64,000 nt of DNA from Zychaea mexicana. Its lineage: Eukaryota; Mucoromycota; Mucoromycetes; Mucorales; Lichtheimiaceae. The translations under genes were made by a program, and so were the position numbers. The stretch is taken from assembly GCF_025766255.1 (NCBI RefSeq), contig NW_026516746.1:62001-126000 (forward strand). The letters are read 5' to 3'. Below the pieces are notes generated by a model. That model did not search any database. It was not told the DNA's origin and saw only the letters and a program-made list of their open reading frames with translations. This document shows, piece after piece, positions 47,626 to 57,467 of this stretch; position 1 is the stretch's first letter, and every line of letters begins with the position of its first letter.

Positions 47626-48581
47626 ATGAACAACAACAACGCTACCACTGCTACGAGATTACTCAGCACATCCACACGCACAACGAGCTCACCCTCCTCA
47701 TCTCCGGCTCGATTAGCACCATATCAGCACCCGCCTTCTCGCTCTCCTATAATGCACAATCATCACCGACCAACAGCTGCCGCGACAAGTACGTGGCAGC
47801 AACTTGTTGTCCAAGCAGGCTCGGCTGCAGGAAGTACTGCGGCGGTCGTCAGTGAAGAATCCATGAAATGTCTCAAGTACTGCCTGAGCTGGCTACGGTA
47901 CGCGATACAACATATCGAACAACAAATGACACTAGTACGAAACTATCTTGTGTCACTAGCAGCAGCTTCATCATCAGCACCATCAAACAATACCCCAGTA
48001 CCTCATCAACAACAGCCAACAACCAGTAACAGTAGCCCCCTTTCTTCTGTCAAAAAAGATATCGTGGAAACTGTTCGTAAGGTGGTCGAAGTAATCAGCA
48101 GATATGCAAGCACATCACTCCCGCAGCACTCCAAAGTTGCTGTGCGAGGTTTCATTTTAGATTTGCCAAATCGTTGGGTAAGTCATTAAAAATGTTCACT
48201 ATCGTACAAAAGCAGATACACGAATTTTAATTATTATGGTTTGTCATATTCATATGGTGCACGTAGGATATCCAGTCATCACCAGCAGCGTCGCCACTAC
48301 TGACACCGAAGGAAGGATTATCTCCTGTCCACGACGAAAATGCAATCAAGGTGCTAACTTTCGGGACCGAGTCGGTGGAAATGTTACAATCCATCTCGTC
48401 CATCTTTTCTGATACTGTGGATCGCGCTGAACTATGGCTGGAGCGATGGCGCAATGTACGAGAAATAGGCGATCAGGGAAAAGACAATAAAGATATCCAG
48501 TTACCACCCATTCGAACACTCGACATCAATAATGAATTCAACCAAACCCATTATGATCATCATCATCATAACAACTTCTAA
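47626..48581 (+). CDS. Opi1-type transcriptional regulator
   Basis: Two exons (47626-48177, 48267-48581) give 288 residues. After an N/S/T-rich disordered start comes the family core WQQLVVQAGSAAGSTAAVVSEESMKCLKYCLSWLRYAIQHIEQQ (about 57-100), then a helical segment with VRKVVEVISRYAS and a C-terminal helix AELWLERWRNVREIG. Yeast Opi1 represses phospholipid synthesis genes by binding the Ino2/Ino4 activators; it is held at the ER by phosphatidic acid and Scs2. The core here matches the C-terminal half of Opi1. I see no leucine zipper or FFAT motif, and the protein is shorter than yeast Opi1, so regulation by the same partners is not certain. The tail ends in a His run. Confidence 0.85.
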
Positions 48582-48831
48582 AGAAAAAAGTCTATTCTTC
48601 ATCATTATCGTTTTCTATTATCATTGCTTCTATTATTACGATTTGTATATATTCTATACCCTTCTCTACATATTATTGCTGTTGTGTGGCCTATCTATGG
48701 CATACAAACGATTAAAAACCATTTCTTTATCATTGGTCCCTTTCTTTTCTTTTCATCGTTATTGTTTCCTTCGCCTCATCTATTCAGAAATCCTTCTTGA
48801 CCACTTCAGTCTCCTTAGGATCCGTAACCTT

Positions 48832-49536
48832 TCAGACCATGGGCTCTCCTTGGTCGTTGTCATCATGGTGTGCGTTGTTCTTTTCATTTTCGTGATCGTC
48901 TAGCACGTTTTCACGCTTTGCATAGTTTCTATAGACATGCTCGAGGTAAAAATCGACGGGCTGGCTATCGGCATCGAAGACTTGAAAACGGCGGTCCTCC
49001 CATGTTCCCGAGAAAATAATAAAGCCTCCAGCAGGACAAGTGATTTCATAGCCAGTAGGATCTACACGGTTCGTAGTTGTTTTAATGTGAGAGACCTAAA
49101 AAAATGAACAATCCATGAGCGTCCTATACATTACTTTCACGGCAACTTGATGGTCAATAACAATAAGCTTACCCAAAACTTCACTTCATAGTCGCGCCTT
49201 GGTTCCTTGGAGCAGTCTTTATTAGTATAGGCACAGCATGCATCCTCGCTGGCATAAAGTCGATCTCTTCTGAAACGGCTATCATACATTTACATATTAT
49301 CCAATCATTATGGTAAGTTTCCACGATTATAACAGATCAAAAGACAGTGACAATAGATGGCGATATACTTACGAAAAGAGATCTCCTCCCTGACCTCCAG
49401 TTTGACGGATGTAAAGAGCAGAGCGGTCTTCCATTTTGTTATAGACACAATATCCAAAGGTGACACGTGTAAAAGTAAGCAGTAGAGCTATGACAGTGAT
49501 AAGCAAAGGGGAAGTGGTAACAGATAAGAAACGCAT
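48832..49536 (-). CDS. Small secreted Cys-containing protein, paralogue A
   Basis: Three exons (49536-49373, 49278-49173, 49095-48832) give 177 residues. A signal peptide (about 1-28) is followed by YCVYNKMED, RFRRD, DACCAYTNKDCS, VKFW and TCPAGGFIIFSGTW, then an acidic His/Asp/Asn tail. The mature protein has five cysteines in the shared core. It is a tandem duplicate of the gene at 50056-51013: same exon number, identical intron phases (2 and 0) and a 106-base second exon in both. The conserved CPAGGF and CC motifs suggest a small extracellular beta-rich domain. No named family is recognised and the function is unknown. Confidence 0.8.
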
Positions 49537-50055
49537 AGTGGTAAAACGTGTGTGCTGAGTAATAACAAAGTATTAGTAGCAGTAGTAGTAGTATGGAAAT
49601 GAGGGAAAGAGGAATGAGGTTATATATTCAATGCAATTTTTTTCCCTTCCTTTATACGTTTTTGTTTCTATGCACATTTCCATCAAAAACGGATTCTTCA
49701 GGTTTAAGGAAAAAACTGGTACGCTAGCATATTGGAATCATGAATAGATATGCGAGCGACGTGTAAAGAAGTTGATTGATAAAGCGATGTACACTTTTCG
49801 TTTTTTCCCTCCCTCTTTGTATTCGTGCATAATTGACAATTCCTATTCACCATTTTCAACCAATGGCGTACCTGATGTGTGGTTTTAGCGTGCAGCACCG
49901 ACAAAGAGTACACTTTTCGAGGAGGAAGAGGAAGAAGGATTATCAAAAGTTCTATTATCATAATATGTATTACATTGCTGTAATAATGAATTCTATCAAA
50001 GGAATTATTTCTATCATAATTACTATAGCGGGAAGAGACAAAAGTTCTTATAATC
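49537..50055. other. Spacer between the secreted paralogues
   Basis: Head-to-tail spacing of 519 bases holding the promoter of paralogue A and the 3' flank of paralogue B. No other feature recognised. Confidence 0.6.
49620..49626 (-). promoter_or_regulatory. TATA-like box of paralogue A
   Basis: TATATAA on the minus strand about 85 bases upstream of the paralogue A start codon. Confidence 0.4.
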
Positions 50056-51013
50056 CTAAGTTTCCTCATTGTTCTGTTGTTTGTCAACACCGTTATCCTT
50101 GGATTTGGATTTGTTTTCTCTGTTAGAAACAGTAATAGTGGCATTCTCCACGTCGTTGTTGCTGTTTTTGTCACCGGCATCAATAGTAGAAGCAGCAGTT
50201 CCGGAATCTTTGGCGTGCTTTTTTCGGTCGGCAACAGTGTCATCACCGATGGCCTCTTTTTTCTTAGCTTCTTGACCTTTTTTGACTCTACTTGTCTGCA
50301 TTTTACGTGACTTGCGCAAATTGACGTAGCGGTAACCGATGTGGTTTTGGAGAGGAGCGCCATTGTCATAAAAGACGCTGAATCTAGGAGCCTTCATAGT
50401 ACCGTGAAATATAACGAATCCTCCAGCAGGGCATTTGATCTCGACGCCATAATCCGAAAACTTTTCATTACTGTGGTGAGACTATATTAATAGAAAAGAA
50501 CCGCAATTAATTAGATTGTGTTAATGATAGGAGATCTTGAGCCAAAAGAGAGGATGTGTAATGCATATTTGTGTTACAGGACGTTGGTATACTACTAAGC
50601 GCAACTTGCCCAGATATGAACTAACAAAACGAAAACTGCACTTACCCAAAAAGAAACAATAGAATTTTTATCTGGTTTATCACTACAATCGTAACTATCG
50701 TATGGACAGCATTCGTGCTCTCCAGGACGAATTTGTCTATGCTCAAACCGGCTAATACATGATGAGGGGAATGTTTATATACTTAGTATCTACTGTGATA
50801 ATAGAGAGGCTGAATGATAACGATGGTAATAACGTACGCAAAATAATTGGATTTTGCACCCTGGCCGCTAATCTGGCGAACGTCGATGTCGCTGCCATCT
50901 TCCATTTTGTTGTAGACACAGTATGAGTCCGCGAAATTCGGCAGGGTAGCGAGTAGGATAGCAGCAATTCCGGCGACGTTTAGAGACGAAAAAAACAAAG
51001 AGCAGACACGCAT
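50056..51013 (-). CDS. Small secreted Cys-containing protein, paralogue B with charged tail
   Basis: Three exons (51013-50838, 50751-50646, 50481-50056) give 235 residues. The signal peptide ends near FADSYCVYNKMEDGS. The core repeats the paralogue A pattern: RFEHRQIRPGEHECCPYDSYDCS, VSFW, IKCPAGGFVIFHGT. It then continues with a tail of roughly 95 residues rich in K, D, N, E and S that paralogue A lacks. The core identity, intron phases and equal second-exon length show tandem duplication with later divergence of the tails. Secretion is inferred from the hydrophobic start; the basic and acidic tail could bind wall polymers or be disordered. Function unknown. Confidence 0.8.
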
Positions 51014-51583
51014 CGTAAGAGTAGGAGCAAATGAATGTTAATGATAATGTGTATTATGATAGTGACTTGGGCATGTTTCGAGTCGTTGTTAAATTGACAT
51101 TGCATTTATGCTTTTTTGCCGTTTTGTTCGCCACAATTGGTCAAAACCCGGTGTAAGTGGTGCTTTCCTTGTTGACGATGATACTATTATTGTAAATGAT
51201 GATGATGATTATAGACCTCTTTATTATTTGTGTGCTCGTGATGCATGTATGCGCGCATTTGTCCGGTGTAATTACAGCCGAAATTTCTAACAATAGTATG
51301 TACTAACTGACAACACAGAAGAGCGAAAATAGTTGTTTACAAAGAGAGAATGGAAATTCGTGAGCTTATATAAATGGATATATGATTGTGTGATGTATGT
51401 GTGCTGTATAAACCTCATTGCTGTTTTTTTCATAGCTTTTCCGACGACGACGTACTCTTGAGCTTTTTTATACGAGATATACCATTGGCAGCTGAAGACT
51501 ATACAAAAAAATGCAATCAAACCCAAATTAGGAATTCTTCTTACACTGCTGCCCGACGTCGATACACGAAATAGTTGCTCTAA
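51014..51583. other. Intergenic gap paralogue B / Sgf11
   Basis: No gene recognised; GATGAT repeats near 51198-51210. Presumed promoter of paralogue B. Confidence 0.5.
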
Positions 51584-52816
51584 TTATACCGGTAGCGGTT
51601 TCTTCTTCTTTTTGCTATCTGATTGGGTCGTCGTTTCTGGGTCACTAAATGCGATAGGTTCATCTGAGACTCCTATTGACTGGGGCACAGATGCTGAGGA
51701 TGCAAATGGAGAGGATGACCCAAGTCTATATGATATCATGGTGTCATTATTACACGACACATTCTTGAGTCCTATATGCCGGTTCTTTGTGTAATTCTTT
51801 TTGTGGGTCCTCACCGTCGGTTTGCTACCCGGCTCGACTGTCTTCCGGCAAGACCCAAGCACTTTTCTAAATGTGGGGCATATCGAACAGCTGCAATCAT
51901 TTTGTGGCAATTGACGCATTCATACGCCGGCAGATTGTTGGCGGCATAGGTGTTTCCGAACACATCACATCCCGGTCGCGATACTGCAAAGTTCGATTTT
52001 AGAATTAGAATATAATGAATGGATAAATGATAGAAAAGAACAATGATGTAATGTAAGCTCTTTTTTTTCGGAAACAAAATTACCGTATTGTCGACAGCTA
52101 ACAATGAATTAAAGGAGGTGATGGGAATAAGGGGGTGTTAAGAAACAAGATCAGTTTTGCCACCTTGATTATAAATACCCTCTCTTTTGCGTTCTATCTA
52201 TCCACATTTCTTCTTCTGACTTACCGTGTTTGACATATTTGACAAATACTGTTGGCTTGCTTAATGTCTCGATGTGCCTCGAATAGTACGTCGTATATAC
52301 AGTCATCAATCAATTCACCTAGTAATGAATAAGCCTACTCATATTTAAAACAATGGTCGTATTAATACAAGCTGCTAACTAAGGAGTTCACATATGAACC
52401 CTCAGAAAGTGGGCTATAGTTGGTGGGAAAGGAGCGAGGAGCGTACCATCGTTGCTTTTGTAATGCCGCTGGATGATCCGTTCTTGGTCCCGTTTGATTG
52501 TTGAAATGCTTTAGAAACGTTTTCTTCTAATACAGTGTGTGTCTTTTGCAAATCCTCCAATTTTCTATTTCGTTCGGTGACCGCTTTCCGGAAAAAACTG
52601 TTGTTGTTATAGTTTTGTTTAATTTGTTTTTGTTTCATAAAGAGTAGTATGTGCTCTTTTCTTTTCGTAAAAAAAGCAACGTCATTCACTTCTCTTCACA
52701 ATGGCATAAACATATTTAAAAAACAATTACGCTTGATTTGCCTCTCGCTGTTTCTCAAGATGTTGTGGATCTGCTGATCCTGAAATGGATGCCTTTGTTG
52801 ATGATGGTTTATGCAT
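51584..52816 (-). CDS. SGF11: SAGA deubiquitinase-module subunit Sgf11 (ATXN7L3-like)
   Basis: Six exons (52816-52731, 52597-52447, 52334-52225, 52097-52084, 51983-51815, 51725-51584) give 223 residues. The core has an N-terminal helix LIDDCIYDVLFEAHRDIK, then PGCDVFGNTY and the Sgf11 zinc finger ECVNCHKMIAAVRYAPHLEKC, followed by GRQSSRVANRR. Sgf11 joins Ubp8 and Sus1 in SAGA and positions the enzyme on H2B-ubiquitinated nucleosomes. Exon 4 is only 14 bases (RCRQYG). The first two exons encode a coiled-coil-like lead (HLEKQREANQAFFRKAV) and were joined by frame and splice consensus. The last exon gives an S-rich tail ending KKKKKPLPV. A shorter form ending at RR, by reading through the last donor to a TGA, is the alternative. 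Confidence 0.85.
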
Positions 52817-53153
52817 TATGTATAAGAATGAAATGGGCGAAAAATTCGAGCAATGGTTTACGATCGTGGTTGTGAAAGGAAAGCTTAGTTTCCTTTTTTT
52901 ACTACCCCGCTTGACGCATCCATCATAGTCGGGTCGTCGGATATCAACCTTTCTCGGTTCTTTTTTGGTGTTATCTTTTTCCTTGTGGCAGTTGAACCCA
53001 CGAAAACCAAGTTCTCCGATTTTTACATTTGATTGATATACAACAGTTTGCGTAGTTAAGTAAGAATAATAGATAATGGTATGAAGAGAGAAAGAGAGAG
53101 AGAGAGAGAGAGAAGTATTGAAGATAAGTGATGCGGGGTATCAGTTCTTCCTA
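52817..53153. other. Intergenic gap Sgf11 / CCCH gene
   Basis: Presumed Sgf11 promoter and CCCH gene 3' flank, with an (AG)n run at 53092-53114. Confidence 0.5.
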
Positions 53154-53964
53154 CTAACAAGCTAAATTGGGTGAGGTATAGAAGCTCTGTACAGAACCAT
53201 GATGATGATGATATTGTGGCTGCTGCTGCTGTTGCTGTTGTTGCCAGGTAAACCAAGTGCTGTTGCTATGGTTACCGTGACGAGATGATCTGAAAACGTC
53301 ATGACTATGCTGCTGTTGTTGTCTCGATGAGCAAATGGAGGAAAAAGCCGCGAGTCGCTTATCCTTCTTGTTGTTGTCTACAGTGGTGCTCAGCAAAAGC
53401 TCGGGTGTGGAGACGGTTGAACTCAGTCGGGGGAGAGGGTGGTAGCAGTAGTAGTGATCTGCCATTGCTGTTTTTGTTGCTGACACCGTTGCTGCGGTTG
53501 CGGTTGTTATATTCGGCGTTGTTGAAGTGCTGCTGCTGGTGCTTGTGCTGCTGCTATTACTGCTCATACTGCTGTCATCATCATTTAGACGGCCACTTTC
53601 ATCGTGTATAAATGTGCACCGAACACCGTATAAGCATGTCCCGGTCATGTGGTAAGTTCGGCAGATTTCCGTCTTGTATCGAGCATGTCGCTGAACAGTT
53701 CTTCGTTCTCGATCTCCATGAGCAAATCGACATTTTTTACCATATCTACGGATAACACCATATATATTCAGTAAACATTTCTTTTTGTTCAGGTGGATAT
53801 TCTCTTCATTATTACCTGCAATGACCCATCTCGGCCCAATTACGACACATTTCTGTCTTGTATAGCTCAGGTTTTTTGTCAGGATGAAGACCATTCTTCT
53901 GTTGATGCTTGGCTTCGATTGTTGATGACGATGATAGTGATGATGGTGATTTTGGAGAAAGCAT
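53154..53964 (-). CDS. Tandem CCCH zinc-finger RNA-binding protein (TTP/Zfs1/Cth2 type)
   Basis: Two exons (53964-53816, 53745-53154) give 246 residues. Two C-x8-C-x5-C-x3-H fingers, separated by 18 residues, are preceded by LYKTE and RYKTE lead-ins (ELYKTEMCRNW and ARYKTEICRTY). These are the exact signatures of tristetraprolin proteins that bind AU-rich elements and trigger mRNA decay. In yeast Cth2 does this in iron deficiency and in fission yeast Zfs1 in mating and flocculation. After the fingers the protein is disordered, with S, T, Q and H runs. The start is the ATG giving MLSPKSPS. A good 3' splice site (GTGTGTGCAG) lies 20 bases or so upstream, so an upstream exon may exist. Confidence 0.88.
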
Positions 53965-55041
53965 TATATTAATTTTATTAATCTTGTGCTCGTCTGCACA
54001 CACGTCGCTTCTGTATATCGAGAAAGAAGGATAGATTTAGATAGAAGATGTAAGTACGGGTGGAGAGAAACAAAGGAAGAAAAGTCGTATTAATAATCTG
54101 GTTGAACGAAAAGAGAAAGGCAGTAGCTGAAAGAAACAAAAAATATAGACGAAGCGAGGGAGTCGGATTAGGGCGGGCTGATTTGCAAGAGTGAACGATG
54201 ATTATTTGAGAACTGGACCAAAACTTTATGGAAGTAAACAACATCCGAGCGGGGTACTCTTGTGATGAAAAAGGTTTGGGTGCTACTGCTGCTACTGCTG
54301 CTACTGCTGCTACTGCTGCTGCTGAGAGTGGCATCGATTGGAACCGGTCCCATCATCGTTATCATCCTCATTCTGAACGTGACAACACGGAGAGTTGACC
54401 GAACAAACGAACAAAAAAGGGGTCTTCTTTATTATAGAAATAGAAGATGGACAGACGAAGCAAGACAAGGAACTAGTGAACGATTAAAGGAAGGAGCTTT
54501 TTTTGTGCTTTTCGTATAAACTCCGGAACGTGGGTTAGCATTAATTGAGATAGCAGTAGTAGGAGAAAAACTCTCGATGGCACAAAAATTTTAGGATTTT
54601 TCTTTCCATTTTGCATAAATTCACTTGAAGCCCATCATCAACGGTCCCATCCAGCTTACACACTAAATAGACGCACATCACACCTTCAAACACTCCCTCT
54701 AACGTTCACAGTACAAGCAATTCCCTTCAAAACGCCACGTCAGGGCAGCCCTATCGTCCATTTTAAAACACGAGACAGATCAGAGGTACAGATACCGTGA
54801 ATCTGCTACCTACCACAGTGTAGAGTACATGACAGCACGTGGTCATTTCCCTGTATCTCCATTTGAATGTTTACATCATCAATTAGGAAGTAGCAGTACA
54901 CATACGGTGCTGTAGCGTTACCCAGTAAGTCACATGTCCCGGGGCACCTATCATATCACCCCTTTCTAGGCGTTCATTCCCTCCACGAATATTTTTATTT
55001 TTTTTCTTTCTATTATTTTACTATTATCGATTAGGTATTCG
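53965..55041. other. Region upstream of the CCCH gene
   Basis: Contains a (GCTACT)n run at 54281-54324. On the minus strand it lies in an ATG-started open frame (54371-54168) encoding polySer. I could not splice that frame into the CCCH gene in phase, so it is not called. It might be leader sequence. Confidence 0.4.
54281..54324. repeat. GCT/ACT trinucleotide-hexanucleotide repeat
   Basis: Imperfect tandem run of GCTACT units ending in GCT repeats. Confidence 0.85.
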
Positions 55042-56172
55042 CTAAATGTTCTCTACAGATGATTTTTTGAGCAGTCCTAGTGGCACATCATCTTGATCAT
55101 CTTCCTCCGCTGCTGCTCCCGTTCGTTTCATCCTTTTTTCCTGCTGAGGACGGACCGAAGACAAAGACAAAGACGACGATGGGCAAGTAGGCCGCGGAAT
55201 AATATTAGGCGGAATTGTAGTAGTAGTAGTAGTAGTAGTAGCACTGGTGGTTGCTGTTGTAGCCCCTTTATGCAACATTGCCCTCTTCTTTCGACGTTCT
55301 TTTAATTCCTCTGCTACTGTTTCCGTGGAACACCGCAAGTGTTGTTGTTCACCACCATTACGCTGCCGCTTCCAGTAAGACGGAAAACTTTTTGCCTTTT
55401 TCACAACGGTTGTTGTGGACTCAGCACCATTGTTTGGTGATGCCGCAGAAGAAGAAGTCACAGGCTGAGCTGTGGTCACGATGGTTGTGTCCTGAAAGCG
55501 CCCTCGATGTCGATTGACAGCCTCGTGAACTGGGTGTCTGTTCTGACGTATTTGGTGCACCGGCGTCTCGAGAAGCATTAAAAAGTAGCGGCATGACACC
55601 TTTCGTTTTTTCGTCAGATTGTCCGCCAGGAGAGGCGGAAGTAATAATTTATCACGCTGCTGTTGTTGTTGTTGTTGTTGCTTGCTGTTGTTTGCCGTAG
55701 TAGTAGCAGCAATAATTGTAGCGGAAGATGATTTGCCTAATATACACCAAAGAGCGACATTGACCCTTAGATCGTGCGGTGGATTTTGTAGTTTGTTCAA
55801 GGTTGCTGCATAAACTCGATTTGCATGCTCGTGATCTTGCCCATATGCAGATGCTGCTGCTGGAATAGGGCTGCTACCCTTTTTGCTGTTGGAACTTTTG
55901 TACTGTATTCGTTTGATGTCTTGTGAAGGCTGTTGATGTCGACGACGGCGGTGATAATGATATTCCTCGTCGTCGTCCTCGTCTTCTTCGTCATCATCGT
56001 CCTCGTCAGAATCTTCAGAGTCCCAGAATATATCTGGATTCATCACCACCCTTTCTCGACGGTGCTTGCGCCATACCATGTGTAATAACCGGTGCTGTCG
56101 TTTGTTACTGCTGTGGTAGGTATTATCTGCACCGAATAGCCGGTCAAAAATTGAAGTTTTTTGAATATCCAT
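55042..56172 (-). CDS. Hypothetical acidic/low-complexity protein
   Basis: Single exon, 376 residues, starting MDIQKTSIFDRLFG. An acidic block (SEDSDEDDDDEEDEDDD) precedes a basic and His-rich block. A more ordered stretch follows (HANRVYAATLNKLQNPPHDLRVNVALWCILG). Then come a polyQ run, a segment CRYFLMLLETPVHQIRQNRHPVHEAV, polyT and a charged end. The uninterrupted frame of this length with biased but non-random composition supports a real gene. No family recognised. The ordered central stretch, about 100-145, is the part most likely to be conserved. An N-terminal extension would need a non-ATG start. Confidence 0.65.
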   Translation of the reverse strand: MDIQKTSIFDRLFGADNTYHSSNKRQHRLLHMVWRKHRRERVVMNPDIFWDSEDSDEDDDDEEDEDDDEEYHYHRRRRHQQPSQDIKRIQYKSSNSKKGSSPIPAAASAYGQDHEHANRVYAATLNKLQNPPHDLRVNVALWCILGKSSSATIIAATTTANNSKQQQQQQQQRDKLLLPPLLADNLTKKRKVSCRYFLMLLETPVHQIRQNRHPVHEAVNRHRGRFQDTTIVTTAQPVTSSSAASPNNGAESTTTVVKKAKSFPSYWKRQRNGGEQQHLRCSTETVAEELKERRKKRAMLHKGATTATTSATTTTTTTTIPPNIIPRPTCPSSSLSLSSVRPQQEKRMKRTGAAAEEDDQDDVPLGLLKKSSVENI

Positions 56173-56615
56173 CGTGGAAAAGAATGGCAATAACGTGTTG
56201 CTTTATTGTAGCTATACAATGATGTATGTAAAAGTTGTGTATATAATGATGCTGTATGTTATGTAAAAAGGTTCAGTAAATGGCAGAAGGAAAAAAAAAG
56301 GAAAAAGGTAGATAAGTAGAGAAAAAGAAGAACAAGACGATGCTAATGATGAAGGTATGCGAAGACACAGAGAGAGCGAGGGGTGTGAATGAATAGTAGG
56401 CTGAATCAAGAACAAGAAGGGGGTAGTATTGGGGAGGGGGAGGGGGGAGTGATGATGAAGACGATGTGAAGAAGGTGAAGTGGAGTGTGTTAATATTATG
56501 TATTGTATGTATGTAGTACAATGTTTGTATACAGTATATATGTAGTATATATAGCGTTATAGTAGTAACTCTGTAGTAATAGCTCTCTCTCTCCGCTAAC
56601 CCACTATTATAACAA
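56173..56615. other. Intergenic gap, hypothetical acidic protein gene / RlpA-like gene
   Basis: Purine-rich on the plus strand (GA/GGA tracts near 56375-56450), so pyrimidine-rich as a leader for the minus-strand gene. Several TATATA stretches near 56530-56555, any of which could be a core promoter. Confidence 0.5.
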
Positions 56616-57467
56616 TTACTGCATAAACTTCCAGTCGATCTGACATTTCCCTTTACTTAATTCGCCACAAACGATTTGAAAAACTATTTATAGAAAAAAA
56701 AAACATTAATCTCATGCTAGCTGGCTTCCAACGAATTGTTCCATTCTAACTTACCAGTAGGCGATAAGTCGAGACAGCCTGCACATGAAAAAATTCAGTG
56801 TTAGTGTTTATCAAATAAACATACACCCACCCACCCACCCACACACACACACACAAGCATACACCCATCAGTAAACGAATTATCAGATTAAATATGGTTT
56901 AAAATTTTTACCTTCAGGACATAAAGGGCATGTATCGACTATGCGCGCCTTGGTCTCACCATTGGGGCCTGTTACATACACGTACTTGTTACAATGTGGA
57001 TTGACATTGGGATTAGGACCTGATTTTGACAAGTTGTTTTCATTAATTACCAAAACGGCAGACCACACACAACAACACATAAATATAAACAAAAACATTT
57101 CATTTCATTTGATTCAGAAACACGTACCATTATGCATTTGTGGTTTATTTATGGCAACCACCAGTTCGTCATTGGTATCGGTTTCTCCACAAGATCCAGG
57201 TCCCGCGTTATAGTACGTGCCAACGCCAGAAAGTGCATCACCTTTGATCTTGTCGAGCATTGTGCGGTGACTCTCTTTTATTTTGCCGTGGTGGAAGTTG
57301 CTTTCATGACTTTTTTTATGCTTGCTTTTCTTTTTCGGATGTCGATGATTCTTGTCGCTGTTATCAGAAGATGCTGAAGCAACCGACGACGATGTTGGTG
57401 CTGATAAGGTTACAAGCCAGCATGATAATACAATAACAAGTAATACTACTAGAGTATAGCGTCTCAT
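56616..57467 (-). CDS. Secreted RlpA-like double-psi beta-barrel (expansin/barwin-like) protein
   Basis: Four exons (57467-57128, 57019-56912, 56778-56755, 56683-56616) give 179 residues. A signal peptide (about 1-23) is followed by an S-rich then His/Lys-rich linker. The barrel runs GVGTYYNAGPGSCGETD, ELVVAINKPQM, CNKYVYVTGPNGETKARIVDTCPLCPEG, CLDLSPTVFQ and ends KCQIDWKFMQ. This is the DPBB fold found in expansins, barwin and fungal RlpA-like secreted proteins, with cysteines likely in disulphides and the LDLSP Asp at the catalytic position of related proteins. Role: probably cell wall binding or loosening, or interaction with a host or bacterium. Exon 3 is only 24 bases. Confidence 0.88.

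Noticed and set aside
54168..54371. ATG-started frame with polySer upstream of the CCCH gene
   Set aside because: Considered as its first exon, but no donor in it joins the available acceptor in the right phase.
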